A DNA stretch of 62,666 bases from Cryobacterium melibiosiphilum. GTDB taxonomy: Bacteria; Actinomycetota; Actinomycetes; Actinomycetales; Microbacteriaceae. Under the pieces are notes generated by a model. It made no database searches, was not told where the DNA came from, and saw nothing but the letters and a program-made list of their open reading frames with translations. A program made the position numbers and the translations under genes. Below, one piece after another: positions 10,322-20,662 of this stretch (position 1 is its first letter; each line of letters opens with the position of its first letter). The stretch spans positions 190,515-253,180 of the forward strand of contig NZ_QZVS01000096.1 of the NCBI RefSeq assembly GCF_003602235.1. Direction: 5' to 3'.

Positions 10322-11431
10322 ATGGACATGCGAAAAATCTCGGTCAAGGTCACAGCGGTCACAGCAGTCGCCGCGGTCGCCCTCATGGCACTCTCCGGAT
10401 GCTCCACCCGAGCCCCCGATTCGGCCGGCGCCGGAACAACTGAATCAGGGTTCCCGGCGGACTCGGTCATCGGCGTCGCCCTCCCCTCGAAGACGAGTGA
10501 GAACTGGGTTCTCGCCGGTGGGCTCTTTGAGGACGGCCTCGCCGAGGCGGGCTTCGAAGCCGACGTGCAGTATGCCGGCGCGTCGACGACGGTCAAGGAC
10601 CAGCAGGACCAGATCTCCGCGATGATCACCAACGGCGCCAAAGCCATCATCATCGGAGCCCAGGACGGTGCCCAGCTCGGCACCCAGGTCAAGGACGCAC
10701 ACGACGCCGGTGCGATCGTCATCGCCTACGACCGCCTGATCCTCAACACCGACAACGTCGACTACTACGTTGCCTTCGACAACTTCAAGGTGGGGCAGTT
10801 GCAGGGGCAGGCGCTGCTGGACGGACTCGCGGCGAAGAAGCCTGAAGGACCGTACAACATCGAACTGTTCTCGGGCAACTCCGCCGACGCCAACGCGCCG
10901 GTCTTCTTCAACGGCGCGATGGACGTGCTGCAGCCGAAGATCGACGACGGCACCCTCGTCGTCGCCTCCGGGCAGACCGACATCAAGCAGACGGCGACGG
11001 CGGACTGGAAGGCCGAGAACGCCCAGAGTCGCATGGACTCGCTGCTGACCAGTACCTACGGTGACAAGGAAATCGACGGTGTGCTCTCGCCCAACGACAC
11101 TCTGGCCCGCGCCATCATCACCTCGGTGAAGGCGGCCGGCAAGCCGATTCCGGTGGTGACCGGTCAGGACTCGGAAGTGGAGTCGGTCAAATCGATCATG
11201 GCGGGCGAGCAGTACTCCACGATCAACAAGGACACCCGACTGCTGGTGACCCAGGCGATCGACATGGTGAAGGCCCTGCAGGTCGGGGACACGCCGGAGA
11301 CCAACGATGACAGCTACGACAACGGCAACAAGATCGTTCCGGCCTACCTCATCCCGCCGGTGATCGTGACCAAGGCCAACGCGGCCGAGGCCTATGCTGA
11401 CGACCCGAAACTGGCACCGCTGACCGAGTAG
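10322..11431 (+). CDS. chvE: Sugar-binding lipoprotein of the multiple-monosaccharide importer
   Basis: A ChvE/XylF-like periplasmic-type binding protein, here a lipoprotein. The signal peptide ends in the lipobox LSGC with Cys27 as the lipidation site, followed by a short flexible linker. The mature domain starts VIGVALPSKTSENW and carries the sugar-binding NDTLA segment and VTGQDSE, typical of the family. It captures the monosaccharide and delivers it to the GguB/GguA complex. Two in-frame ATGs (10322, 10328) are possible; GAGAAAG at 10313-10319 suits the second slightly better. It is the last gene of the operon, followed by a strong hairpin. Confidence 0.9.
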   Translation: MDMRKISVKVTAVTAVAAVALMALSGCSTRAPDSAGAGTTESGFPADSVIGVALPSKTSENWVLAGGLFEDGLAEAGFEADVQYAGASTTVKDQQDQISAMITNGAKAIIIGAQDGAQLGTQVKDAHDAGAIVIAYDRLILNTDNVDYYVAFDNFKVGQLQGQALLDGLAAKKPEGPYNIELFSGNSADANAPVFFNGAMDVLQPKIDDGTLVVASGQTDIKQTATADWKAENAQSRMDSLLTSTYGDKEIDGVLSPNDTLARAIITSVKAAGKPIPVVTGQDSEVESVKSIMAGEQYSTINKDTRLLVTQAIDMVKALQVGDTPETNDDSYDNGNKIVPAYLIPPVIVTKANAAEAYADDPKLAPLTE

Positions 11432-11452
11432 CACCAGAGCGCTGCTGCACCA

Positions 11453-11491
11453 GCACGAGGGCCGGAACGGATGCCGTTCCGGCCCTCGTGC
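11453..11491 (+). terminator. Perfect 18-bp hairpin after the sugar importer
   Basis: A perfect inverted repeat: 18-nt arms (11453-11470 and 11474-11491) around a 3-nt ATG loop, 22 nt after the chvE stop. No T-run follows, as is common for actinobacterial terminators. The centre contains the dispersed CGGATGCC motif discussed in the findings. Confidence 0.8.
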
Positions 11492-11561
11492 CGTCTGCCC
11501 GCGACACGCCGCAACACGGTAAGGGAGTTTCCACAGGGAAGATTTTTGGTGTCCCACAGGT

Positions 11562-11570
11562 TGTGGATAA
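11562..11570 (-). promoter_or_regulatory. DnaA-box matches upstream of nrdHIEF
   Basis: TGTGGATAA at 11562-11570 is the exact reverse complement of the DnaA box consensus TTATCCACA. AGTGGATAA at 11637-11645 differs at one position in the same orientation. Both lie in the AT-rich leader of the ribonucleotide reductase operon. DnaA control of nrd genes is documented in Escherichia coli; here it is an inference from position. Confidence 0.45.
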
Positions 11571-11642
11571 GTGCGGGAAAACCGCGGAATTCAGGGGCCC
11601 CATTCGGGGGCGGCCTGTTGAAAACCTCAGAATGTCAGTGGA

Positions 11643-11707
11643 TAACTACATAATTGTAATTACCGCATGTAGTGGCTGTTCCTATCGGGAAGCCCTAGAT
11701 GTAGTAT
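11643..11707. promoter_or_regulatory. NrdR-box-like repeats in the nrd promoter
   Basis: The heptamer ATGTAGT occurs on the plus strand at 11667-11673 and 11699-11705, 32 bp apart (three helical turns), and in reverse orientation (ACTACAT) at 11645-11651. Placed in a 16-bp NrdR frame, the sites are 11643-11658, 11660-11675 and 11692-11707. Tandem NrdR boxes about 31-32 bp apart are usual upstream of nrd operons, and the right half matches the ATATAGTG part of the consensus. The left halves are weak. The remaining leader 11708-11837 is AT-rich, with AGAAAGG as the nrdH ribosome site. Confidence 0.5.
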
Positions 11708-11837
11708 TAAGACTCCAGTTGGACCCTACGGGTCCGCGGCACAGATTTAGCGGGGATCCCCGCACTCTTCGAAATTATCCTTCGAAAAATACTCAGCATA
11801 ATTCACAACAGAACTCACGAAAGAAAGGCCATCACCA

Positions 11838-12071
11838 ATGGCAATCACGGTCTACACGAAGCCCTCCTGCGTGCAGTGCAACGCGACGTACCGCGCGCTC
11901 GACAACAAGGGCATCGAGTACCAGGTCCTCGACCTGTCCGTGGATGAAAACGCGCTCGAGGCCGTCAAGGCGCTCGGATACCTGCAGGCTCCCGTCGTCA
12001 TCACCGACGAAGATCACTGGTCAGGCTTCCGCCCCGACAAGATCAACGAGCTCGCCGCCCGCCTCGCGTAA
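11838..12071 (+). CDS. nrdH: NrdH glutaredoxin-like redoxin
   Basis: A 77-residue redoxin that reduces the class Ib ribonucleotide reductase, itself recharged by thioredoxin reductase. The active site CVQC is at residues 11-14, and the C-terminal [11 protein letters not shown] matches the NrdH-specific W/SGFRPD motif that distinguishes it from true glutaredoxins. The ATG at 11838 follows AGAAAGGCCATCACC. It is the first gene of nrdHIEF, 14 bp before nrdI. Confidence 0.96.
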   Translation: MAITVYTKPSCVQCNATYRALDNKGIEYQVLDLSVDENALEAVKALGYLQAPVVITDEDHWSGFRPDKINELAARLA

Positions 12072-12085
12072 CCGCACGGCGCCGC

Positions 12086-12490
12086 ATGGCTGACATCGTC
12101 TATTTCTCGAGCACCTCGGGCAATACCGCGCGATTTATCGAGAAGCTGGGTCGCCCGGCCGCCCGCATCCCGCTGCACGCCTGTGACGAACCCCTGCAGG
12201 TCTCCGAGCCCTACGTGCTCTGCCTCCCGACCTACGGCGGGGGCAGCAACGCCGGCGCCGTGCCCAAGCAGGTCATCAAGTTTCTGAACAACGAGACCAA
12301 CCGGTCTCTCATCCGCGGCGTCATCGGCGCCGGCAACACCAACTTTGGTGAGGCCTACTGCCTTGCGGGCGACATCATCGCCAGCAAGTGCAAGGTGCCC
12401 CACCTGTATCGCTTTGAAGTATTTGGAACACCGGATGATGTGCGCATCGTTCACGACGGATTGGAAGCATTTTGGACACGACAGCCGTAA
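12086..12490 (+). CDS. nrdI: NrdI flavodoxin-like RNR activator
   Basis: An FMN flavoprotein (134 residues) that supplies an oxidant for assembling the Mn(III)2-tyrosyl radical cofactor of NrdF. The flavin phosphate loop is [11 protein letters not shown] near the N-terminus, and PTYGGG and GNTNFG form the isoalloxazine loops. It overlaps nrdE by 19 bp. Its presence implies a manganese-type class Ib enzyme. Confidence 0.95.
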   Translation: MADIVYFSSTSGNTARFIEKLGRPAARIPLHACDEPLQVSEPYVLCLPTYGGGSNAGAVPKQVIKFLNNETNRSLIRGVIGAGNTNFGEAYCLAGDIIASKCKVPHLYRFEVFGTPDDVRIVHDGLEAFWTRQP

Positions 12491-14631
12491 GAGCGACTCC
12501 GCTGGAATCGCCCCTGGGCCAGGGAATGGATTACCACTCCCTGAACGCCATGCTCAACCTGTACGGGCCGAACGGAGAAATCCAGTTCGACAAGGACAAG
12601 GATGCCGCTCGCGAGTTCTTCCTGCAGCACGTCAACCAGAACACCGTCTTCTTCCACAGCCTGCGCGAGCGCCTCGACTATCTCGTCGAGCACGAGTACT
12701 ACGAGCAGGCCGTTCTCGACCTGTACTCGTTCGAGTTCATCACGAGCCTCAACGACCTCGCCTACTCGAAGAAGTTCCGATTCCAGACCTTCCTCGGCGC
12801 GTTCAAGTACTACACCTCGTACACGCTCAAGACCTTCGACGGCAACCGCTACCTCGAGCGTTTCGAAGACCGCGTCGTGATGAGCGCCCTCGGCCTCGCC
12901 CAGGGCGACGAGAAGCTCGCGGTCGCCCTGGTCGAAGAGATCGTCGCCGGCCGGTTCCAGCCCGCCACCCCGACCTTCCTGAACTCCGGCAAGGCCCAGC
13001 GCGGCGAGCTCGTCTCCTGCTTCCTGCTGCGCATCGAAGACAACATGGAGTCGATTTCTCGTGGCATCAACTCCTCGCTGCAGCTCTCCAAGCGCGGCGG
13101 CGGCGTGGCCCTGCTGCTCTCGAACATTCGTGAGGCCGGCGCCCCGATCAAGCAGATCGAGAACCAGTCCAGCGGCATCATCCCCGTCATGAAGCTGCTC
13201 GAAGACTCCTTCAGCTATGCCAACCAGCTCGGCGCCCGACAGGGTGCCGGAGCGGTGTACCTGCACGCGCACCACCCCGACATCATGCGTTTTCTCGACA
13301 CCAAGCGCGAGAACGCCGACGAGAAGGTGCGCATCAAGACACTCTCCCTCGGCGTCGTCATCCCGGACATCACCTTCGAGCTGGCCAAGAAGGGGGAGGA
13401 CATGTACCTGTTCTCTCCCTACGACGTGGAGCGCGTCTACGGCGTGCCCTTCGCCGACATCTCGGTCACCGAGAAGTACCACGAGATGGTCAACGATTCC
13501 CGCATCAAGAAGTCGAAGATGAAGGCCCGGGACTTCTTCCAGACCCTCGCCGAGATCCAGTTCGAGTCCGGCTACCCGTACATCATGTTCGAAGACACCG
13601 TGAACAAGGCGAACCCGATCGAGGGCCGCATCAACATGTCGAACCTGTGCTCGGAGATCCTGCAGGTCAACACCCCGACCACGTACAACGAAGATCTGTC
13701 CTACAACGAGATCGGCAAGGACATCTCCTGCAACCTCGGGTCGATGAACATCGCCCTGGCCATGGACTCCGGCAACCTCGGACGCACCGTGGGAACGGCC
13801 ATTCGCGGCCTGAACGCGGTCTCTGAGCAGAGCCACATCTCATCCGTTCGTTCGATCGAAGACGGCAACGACCGCTCGCACGCCATCGGCCTCGGCCAGA
13901 TGAACCTGCACGGCTACCTCGCCCGCGAGCGCGTCTACTACGGCAGCGACGTGAGTATCGACTTCACCAACATCTACTTCTACACGGTGCTGTTCCATGC
14001 CCTGCAGGCCTCGAATGAGATCGCGATCGAGCGTGGCCACGCGTTCGAGGGCTTCGAAAACTCGACCTACGCCACGGGCACGTTCTTCGACAAGTACACC
14101 GTCGAGGCCTGGGTGCCCGTCACCGAACGCGGCGCCGAACTGTTCACGCAGGCCGGGGTGTCGATTCCGACGCAGGCCGACTGGGCCGAGCTCAAGGCAT
14201 CCGTCATGGAGCACGGCATCTACAACCAGAACCTGCAGGCGGTGCCGCCGACCGGGTCGATCTCGTACATCAACAACTCGACCGCCTCGATCCACCCGAT
14301 CGCGGCCAAGATCGAGATCCGCAAGGAGGGCAAGCTCGGGCGCGTGTACTACCCGGCGCCTTTCATGACCAACGACAACCTGGACTACTACCAGGATGCC
14401 TACGAAATCGGTGCCGAGAAAGTCATCGACGTCTACGCCGCGGCCACCCAGCACGTCGACCAGGGACTCTCGCTGACCCTGTTCTTCAAGGACACCGCCA
14501 CCACCCGCGACATCAACCGCGCGCAGATCTACGCCTGGAAAAAGGGCATCAAGACGATCTACTACATCCGCCTGCGCCAGATGGCGCTCGAGGGCACCGA
14601 GGTCGAGGGTTGCGTTTCCTGCGCCCTATAA
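12472..14631 (+). CDS. nrdE: Class Ib ribonucleotide reductase alpha subunit
   Basis: The catalytic subunit reducing ribonucleoside diphosphates to deoxyribonucleotides, 719 residues. The redox cysteine lies in GELVSCFLL near residue 183, the thiyl-radical region NLCSEI near 393 carries Asn/Cys/Glu, and the partner cysteine is in ISCNLGSMN near 420. The C-terminal tail ends CVSCAL (Cys714, Cys717), which is reduced by NrdH. The reading frame opens with a TTG at 12472, inside nrdI, preceded by GGAAG; this gives the normal family length with the conserved [12 protein letters not shown]. The ATG at 12526 is an alternative. Confidence 0.96.
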   Translation: MDTTAVRATPLESPLGQGMDYHSLNAMLNLYGPNGEIQFDKDKDAAREFFLQHVNQNTVFFHSLRERLDYLVEHEYYEQAVLDLYSFEFITSLNDLAYSKKFRFQTFLGAFKYYTSYTLKTFDGNRYLERFEDRVVMSALGLAQGDEKLAVALVEEIVAGRFQPATPTFLNSGKAQRGELVSCFLLRIEDNMESISRGINSSLQLSKRGGGVALLLSNIREAGAPIKQIENQSSGIIPVMKLLEDSFSYANQLGARQGAGAVYLHAHHPDIMRFLDTKRENADEKVRIKTLSLGVVIPDITFELAKKGEDMYLFSPYDVERVYGVPFADISVTEKYHEMVNDSRIKKSKMKARDFFQTLAEIQFESGYPYIMFEDTVNKANPIEGRINMSNLCSEILQVNTPTTYNEDLSYNEIGKDISCNLGSMNIALAMDSGNLGRTVGTAIRGLNAVSEQSHISSVRSIEDGNDRSHAIGLGQMNLHGYLARERVYYGSDVSIDFTNIYFYTVLFHALQASNEIAIERGHAFEGFENSTYATGTFFDKYTVEAWVPVTERGAELFTQAGVSIPTQADWAELKASVMEHGIYNQNLQAVPPTGSISYINNSTASIHPIAAKIEIRKEGKLGRVYYPAPFMTNDNLDYYQDAYEIGAEKVIDVYAAATQHVDQGLSLTLFFKDTATTRDINRAQIYAWKKGIKTIYYIRLRQMALEGTEVEGCVSCAL

Positions 14632-14686
14632 ACGACCTGTTTGTAGATGAGCTGTTTATGAATCACCGGAACACCAACGGATTTAA

Positions 14687-15676
<990 letters not shown>

Positions 15677-15689
15677 CCGCGAGAGTCGC

Positions 15690-15723
15690 CGAAGGCCCCC
15701 GAGATCATTCTCGGGGGCCTTCG
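15690..15723. terminator. Bidirectional hairpin between nrdF and the YdeI-like gene
   Basis: A perfect 15-bp stem (15690-15704 with 15709-15723) and a TCAT loop, followed by TTGTGTG on the plus strand. The loop holds the stop codon of the convergent gene (TGA, read from 15707 to 15705), so the minus-strand gene's last codons lie in the stem. It can serve both genes. Confidence 0.85.
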
Positions 15724-16424
15724 TTGTGTGCGTCAGAGGTTGGCGACGCAGTTGATGAAGCGGATGCCGCAGCCTGAGCCGCAGCGGCGGCGCGCTCGGC
15801 CCATTTCGGCGTGTCGCCGAAGCGCTGGAAGGGAACCAAGAGACCGGCCGCGCTGTCGTCGATCAGCTGGGCCAGCCGCCGTTCGCGGGTGGCCGCCTGC
15901 TTCGCAGACAGCGCCCAGTGGGTGACCTGGTGGCGGTACGTCACTGTGGCTGCTTCCCAGAACGCGGTTGCCGCCGGGTTTGCGGCGAGCCGCGCTGCCG
16001 CCTGCGGGGGCAGATCCTCGTGGGGGTTTTCATGGGCATAGACCCCCGATTTGTCGGCGCGTCGGCGCGCGAATGCGGCCAGGCCGGCCTCGTGCATGCG
16101 CCCCTCAGCGGTGAGTTTCTCGATCCAGGCGATGTTGACACTCGACCAGATGCTCGAGGGCTTGCGCGGTGTCCACCGTTGGCGACGCGCATCCTCATCG
16201 ATGCGCTGGGACACCGAATCGATCCAGCCGAAGCACAGTGCTTCGGGAACGGCCTGCTCCCAGGTGAGCCCGCGGCCCGGCACGTGCTTCTTGTTGAGGA
16301 CCATCCAGAGTTCCGTCGCGGTGGCATGGTTCGCCTCCAGCCAAGCGCGAAACTCCTCGGGCGAGGCGAAGAAGAGTGCCGGCCGCTCTGGTGTGCCGCC
16401 CGGCGTGCCGATCGTCGTGGTCAT
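15705..16424 (-). CDS. YdeI/OmpD-associated family protein
   Basis: A 239-residue protein of the bacteriocin-protection YdeI/OmpD-associated family. Biochemical activity is not known; E. coli YdeI is linked to peptide or polymyxin resistance. Family segments visible are FRAWLEANH, the central EALCFGWIDS, RRQRWTPRKPSSIWS, and a C-terminal region with WAERAAA. The last 25 residues are low-complexity Ala/Ser. The ATG at 16424 is chosen because the family starts just before the FFASPEEF block. It is divergent from tmsA-like, 77 bp apart. Confidence 0.8.
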   Translation of the reverse strand: MTTTIGTPGGTPERPALFFASPEEFRAWLEANHATATELWMVLNKKHVPGRGLTWEQAVPEALCFGWIDSVSQRIDEDARRQRWTPRKPSSIWSSVNIAWIEKLTAEGRMHEAGLAAFARRRADKSGVYAHENPHEDLPPQAAARLAANPAATAFWEAATVTYRHQVTHWALSAKQAATRERRLAQLIDDSAAGLLVPFQRFGDTPKWAERAAAAAQAAASASSTASPTSDAHNEGPRE

Positions 16425-16501
16425 GGCCCGAGTCTGCCAGAACATACCGCGATATCGGTGGCACCGAACACTGGTGCAATCACTCCGACCGGGACTACCG
16501 T

Positions 16502-17887
16502 GTGGGCGTGCCCGCTGCCGTGCTCGACGCCCAGAGCGCTCACGCCGCCGGCGTGCAGCGCCTGCTGGCGAGCTACCGGGCGTTGCCGGCAACGGCCCCG
16601 ATTCGACTGGCCAAGCCCACCTCGAACCTGTTCCGCACTCGAACCAAGACGGGTGCTGCCGGGCTCGACACGAGCGGCCTGACGGGCGTCATCGCCGTTG
16701 ACGTGGAGGGGCGAACGGCCGACGTAGCCGGCATGTGCACCTACGACGACCTCGTCGCCGAGACCCTGCGCTATGGGTTGGCGCCGCTCGTCGTGCCGCA
16801 ATTGAAGACCATCACCCTGGGCGGCGCGGTCACCGGCCTCGGCATCGAGTCGACGTCGTTCCGCAGCGGCCTGCCCCACGAGTCGGTGCTTGAGCTGGAC
16901 ATTCTGACCGGCGGCGGTGAGATGCTCACCGCATCGCCTGGCGAGAACGCCGCACTGTATCGGGCCTTTCCCAATTCTTACGGAACGCTCGGCTACGCGA
17001 CGCGCCTGCGCATCGAACTCGAACCGGTCAAGCCCTTCGTCGCCCTCACCCACGTGCGCTTCCACACGCTCGCCGACCTGATGACGACGCTCGAGAGCAT
17101 TCTGGCGACCGGTCGTCTCGACGGTGCTGCCGTGGACTATCTCGACGGCGTCGTCTTCGCGCCCGACGAAAGCTACCTCTGCGTGGGTCGGCAGACCAGC
17201 GCGCCGGGCCCGGTGAGCGACTACACCGGCCAGCAGGTCTACTACCGTTCCCTGCGACACGCGAATGGCGCGACCCACGACCGCCTCACCCTTCACGACT
17301 ACTTCTGGCGCTGGGACACCGACTGGTTCTGGTGCTCCGAAGCATTCGGCGCGCAGCATCCGCTCATTCGAAGGATCTGGCCCCGCCGCTACCGGAACAG
17401 CCGCACCTACGGCAAGCTGATGAAGATCGAACAGCGGTTTCAGATCGGCGACCGAATCGAGAAGCTGCGCGGCCGGCCACCCCGCGAGCGCGTCGTGCAG
17501 GACGTGGAGGTACCCACCACGCGGTGCGTGGAATTTCTGGACTGGTTCCTGAGCTCGGTGCCGATCACGCCCATCTGGCTGTGCCCGCTGCGCCTGCGGG
17601 ATGACGACCGCTGGCCTCTCTACCCGATCCGGCCTGAGCAGAACTACCTCAACGTGGGGTTCTGGTCGACCGTGCCGGTGGGGCGTACCCCGGGGGAGAT
17701 GAACCGGCGCATCGAACGAAAAGTCGGTGAGCTCGACGGGCACAAGTCGCTGTACTCCGACTCCTACTACTCCCGGGCGGAGTTCGACGAGCTCTACGGC
17801 GGCGACGTCTACCGGGCCGTGAAGAAACGCTACGACCCCGATTCCCGACTGCTCGACCTCTACTCCAAGGCGGTGCAACGACGATGA
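16502..17887 (+). CDS. tmsA: FAD-binding oxidoreductase, TmsA-like (10-methyl fatty acid synthesis)
   Basis: A PCMH-type FAD-binding oxidase/reductase of about 461 residues. The FAD domain contains GLAPLVVPQLKTITLGGAV and FPNSYGTLGYATRLRI, typical of the DHCR24/UfaA-associated family. It overlaps by 4 bp a cyclopropane-synthase-type methyltransferase. In mycobacteria this gene pair (tmsA/tmsB, also bfaA/bfaB) makes 10-methyl-branched stearate: the methyltransferase forms a 10-methylene acyl chain and the flavoprotein reduces it. The start is uncertain: GTG at 16502 or 16508, both with weak ribosome sites. Function is inferred from the pairing and family. Confidence 0.72.
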   Translation: MGVPAAVLDAQSAHAAGVQRLLASYRALPATAPIRLAKPTSNLFRTRTKTGAAGLDTSGLTGVIAVDVEGRTADVAGMCTYDDLVAETLRYGLAPLVVPQLKTITLGGAVTGLGIESTSFRSGLPHESVLELDILTGGGEMLTASPGENAALYRAFPNSYGTLGYATRLRIELEPVKPFVALTHVRFHTLADLMTTLESILATGRLDGAAVDYLDGVVFAPDESYLCVGRQTSAPGPVSDYTGQQVYYRSLRHANGATHDRLTLHDYFWRWDTDWFWCSEAFGAQHPLIRRIWPRRYRNSRTYGKLMKIEQRFQIGDRIEKLRGRPPRERVVQDVEVPTTRCVEFLDWFLSSVPITPIWLCPLRLRDDDRWPLYPIRPEQNYLNVGFWSTVPVGRTPGEMNRRIERKVGELDGHKSLYSDSYYSRAEFDELYGGDVYRAVKKRYDPDSRLLDLYSKAVQRR

Positions 17888-19221
17888 CCACGTTCAAGGA
17901 TCGTGCAACACGGGTGACACGGGCGACGGATGCGCCGGCGCCGGCGGGACATCTCACCCTCGCGCAGGTGTTGGAGATAGTCGCCGGCGGGCGTCTCCCG
18001 GTGCGGTTCACCGCTTACGACGGGAGTGCGGCCGGACCGCCGGACGCCCCATACGGGGTGGAGCTGCGGACGCCGCGCGGCACGACCTACCTCGCCACGG
18101 GCCGCGGCGACCTCGGACTGGCCCGCGCCTACATCGCCGGCGATCTCGAGCTGCACGGAGTGCACCCGGGGGACCCCTACGAGCTTCTCGCCGCTCTCGC
18201 CGAGAGCCTGGAGTTCAGCCGGCCATCGGCGTGGACGATGGCGGACATCATCCGCTCTATCGGGGCGAGGAGGCTGCTGCCCAGCGCGCCGCCGCCGCAG
18301 GAAGCGCCGGCCCGCTGGCGCCGGGCCGCCGCGGGGCTGCGGCACAGCAAGACCCGTGACGCCGACGCGATCCATCACCACTACGACGTCTCGAACACGT
18401 TTTACGAGTGGGTGCTCGGGCCGTCGATGACGTACACCTGCGCCTGCTACCCGCGCGAGGACGCCTCCCTCGACGAGGCGCAGGAGAACAAGTATCGGCT
18501 GGTGTTCGAGAAATTGCATCTGGCGCCGGGCGACCGACTGCTCGATGTCGGGTGCGGCTGGGGCGGCATGGTGCGTTATGCCGCCCGGCGCGGAGTGCGA
18601 GCCACCGGGGTGACGCTGTCGATCGAGCAGGCTTCGTGGGCACAGCGGGCGATCGCCGCCGAGGGCCTGAAAGATGTGGCAGAGGTTCGGTTCGGCGACT
18701 ACCGCGACGTGACGGAAACCGGCTTTGACGCAGTGTCGTCGATCGGCCTTCTCGAGCACATCGGCGTGCGCAACTACGCGGCGTACTTCGGCTTTCTGCA
18801 GGACCGGCTTCGCCCCGGAGGCCTGCTGCTCAACCACTGCATCACCCGGCCGGAGAACCACAGCGCAGCGGCGACCCGCGGGTTCATCGATCGATACGTC
18901 TTTCCCGATGGCGAGCTCACCGGCTCCGGACGCATCATCAGCGAAGCGCAGGATGCGGGACTCGAGGTGTTGCACGAGGAAAACCTGCGGCAGCACTATG
19001 CGCTGACACTGCGCGACTGGTGCGCCAACCTCGTCGAGCACTGGGACGAGGCGGTCGCCGAGGTTGGGCTGCCCACCGCGAAGGTGTGGGGGCTCTACAT
19101 GGCCGGCTCTCGGCTCGCCTTCGAGAGCAACGGGATCCAGCTGCACCAGGTGTTGATGGCGAGGCCGGACGAGCGTGGCGGCGCCTCGGGGCATCCACTA
19201 CGGCCGTGGTGGACGCCCTAG
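17884..19221 (+). CDS. tmsB: SAM-dependent fatty-acyl methyltransferase (cyclopropane synthase family, TmsB/UfaA1-like)
   Basis: A 445-residue methyltransferase acting on unsaturated acyl chains of membrane phospholipids. The SAM-binding motif LLDVGCGWGG is near residue 219, preceded by IHHHYDVSN and TYTCACY, all hallmarks of the cyclopropane fatty acid synthase family. IGLLEHIGVRNY is the active-site region. A stretch with CANLVEHWDEAV near the C-terminus matches UfaA1. Coupled by ATGA overlap to the flavoprotein gene, it most likely forms 10-methylene and, with its partner, 10-methyl fatty acids; plain cyclopropanation is the alternative. Its stop shares CTAG with the convergent gene. Confidence 0.78.
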   Translation: MTTFKDRATRVTRATDAPAPAGHLTLAQVLEIVAGGRLPVRFTAYDGSAAGPPDAPYGVELRTPRGTTYLATGRGDLGLARAYIAGDLELHGVHPGDPYELLAALAESLEFSRPSAWTMADIIRSIGARRLLPSAPPPQEAPARWRRAAAGLRHSKTRDADAIHHHYDVSNTFYEWVLGPSMTYTCACYPREDASLDEAQENKYRLVFEKLHLAPGDRLLDVGCGWGGMVRYAARRGVRATGVTLSIEQASWAQRAIAAEGLKDVAEVRFGDYRDVTETGFDAVSSIGLLEHIGVRNYAAYFGFLQDRLRPGGLLLNHCITRPENHSAAATRGFIDRYVFPDGELTGSGRIISEAQDAGLEVLHEENLRQHYALTLRDWCANLVEHWDEAVAEVGLPTAKVWGLYMAGSRLAFESNGIQLHQVLMARPDERGGASGHPLRPWWTP

Positions 19222-20156
19222 CCCGCGGCGCCCTCGCCCGCGACGCCTGGGCCGGCGGAGAGGAACTCGAGGGTGCGCCGGATCACGACATCGGGTCGTT
19301 GCTCGGCAAGGTAGTAGCCGGTGCCGGGGACATGCTCGAGGGTGAAGTCGTCAGCGTAATCCTGATAACCCCCGAGGATCTCCGGATGTTCCCGTGACGG
19401 GTCGTTGTTTCCATAGAGCACGGTTCCGTAGAGCGCGAGGGTCGGCGTCTGGAGGCGGGTGCTGCGATACGCGCCCGCGCTGCTGCGATTCGCCTCGGTC
19501 AGGATGAAGTGCCGGTAGAGCGCCGAACCGGCCCGCGCTCGCGCAGGATCCGCGAACGGGGACACGAAGACGTCGAGGTCGGCGCGGGAGTACACCGAGG
19601 GGTCGCTCGTGTCGCTGGTCATCAGCCAGCGTGGCAGGCGACCTCGGCGCAGCAGCCACGGTCCGAGACCCGGCAGGGCGATGGCGAACATCGGCCAGAT
19701 TCGCCAGACATACAGCAGAGCTCGAAGGTGCACGTCCGGGTACGGATGCGGGGCTGCCAGGCAGACGAACCGGCCAACGCGTTCGGGGTGCGCCAGGCAC
19801 AACCGAAAACCGACGAGGGCACCCCAGTCGTAGCCGAGGATATCGACCTTCTGCAGGTGCAGAGCGTCGAGCAGTGCGGTCACATCACCCACGAGCTGCT
19901 CGCTCGTGTACCCGTCGGGCGGGGCGTCGGTCCAGCCGGCTCCTCGCAGATCCGGGCAGATCACCCGGTAATGGGCGGCCAGGGCGGGGATCACCTTGCG
20001 CCAGGCCCACCAGTGCTGCGGGAAGCCGTGCAGCAGCAGGAGCGGTTTTCCGGAACCCGCTTCGGCCACGTGCATGCGCAGCCCGGGGAGGTCGATGAAT
20101 CTGTGTTCTACGCCCGTCAGGGTCGGCAGTTCGGGCGTGGTGTGGATGCTCGTCAT
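19218..20156 (-). CDS. Alpha/beta hydrolase, epoxide hydrolase-like with altered catalytic histidine
   Basis: A 312-residue alpha/beta hydrolase. The oxyanion loop HGFPQHWWAW and the nucleophile elbow GYDWGALVG (Asp near residue 109) place it with epoxide hydrolases and haloalkane dehalogenases rather than serine esterases. Near the C-terminus the usual PGxGHxxxxE motif reads PGTGYYLAEQ, so the catalytic histidine is replaced by tyrosine; activity may be lost or changed. GAGGAG precedes the ATG at 20156. Just upstream is a small palindrome CTACGTTTGTAG (20190-20201), a possible operator. It is convergent with the tmsB-like gene. Confidence 0.83.
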   Translation of the reverse strand: MTSIHTTPELPTLTGVEHRFIDLPGLRMHVAEAGSGKPLLLLHGFPQHWWAWRKVIPALAAHYRVICPDLRGAGWTDAPPDGYTSEQLVGDVTALLDALHLQKVDILGYDWGALVGFRLCLAHPERVGRFVCLAAPHPYPDVHLRALLYVWRIWPMFAIALPGLGPWLLRRGRLPRWLMTSDTSDPSVYSRADLDVFVSPFADPARARAGSALYRHFILTEANRSSAGAYRSTRLQTPTLALYGTVLYGNNDPSREHPEILGGYQDYADDFTLEHVPGTGYYLAEQRPDVVIRRTLEFLSAGPGVAGEGAAG

Positions 20157-20230
20157 GGCATTCTCCTCACGTGTGCCGACCAAAATACTACGTTTGTAGC
20201 CCTGAATCAGCCCCGCCGCGGCGAACGACG

Positions 20231-20662
20231 TCACGCACCGGGCGGGGTGGGATCGTCGCCTCGGGATGCGGCGATGGCGATGAGTCGGCGCAACACCTCG
20301 AGGTCGATGTCGTCGAGTTTTCGCACGTAGACGCACCCTGCGCCCTCCGTGAAGGTGCCGAGTTGCGGCAGCAGGGCGGCCCCCTCCGGGGTGTCCTTCA
20401 GGCCGTAGATCGACAGTTGCGCCTTGCGCGGCGAGAATCCGGTCTTCATCCAGTCGCCCTGGGTGCGGGGATTCGCGGGTGACACGTAGTGAAAGATGCC
20501 GTAGCCCACGATCGACGGGCCCCAGAGCACGGGATCCTCCCCGGTCACGTCGTGGAAGATCTCGGCGAGGGCCAGACCGTCGGCGCGGCGGCGGGCGGGG
20601 GTTGCTGCCTCTAGAAAATCTGCGACGGAGACATCCGTCGGTTGCGTCTTATTCTCGGCCAT
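20231..20662 (-). CDS. DUF1801 domain protein
   Basis: A 143-residue DUF1801 protein (YdhG-like iron-chaperone-like fold). It begins MAENKTQPT and has the typical opening VADFLEAATPARRRADGLAL, then DPVLWGPSIVGYG and a C-terminal RKLDDIDLEVLRRLI. The function in bacteria is not established. The open frame extends well upstream, but family length and the ATG at 20662 argue for this start. It is transcribed divergently from the next membrane protein gene. Confidence 0.8.
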   Translation of the reverse strand: MAENKTQPTDVSVADFLEAATPARRRADGLALAEIFHDVTGEDPVLWGPSIVGYGIFHYVSPANPRTQGDWMKTGFSPRKAQLSIYGLKDTPEGAALLPQLGTFTEGAGCVYVRKLDDIDLEVLRRLIAIAASRGDDPTPPGA

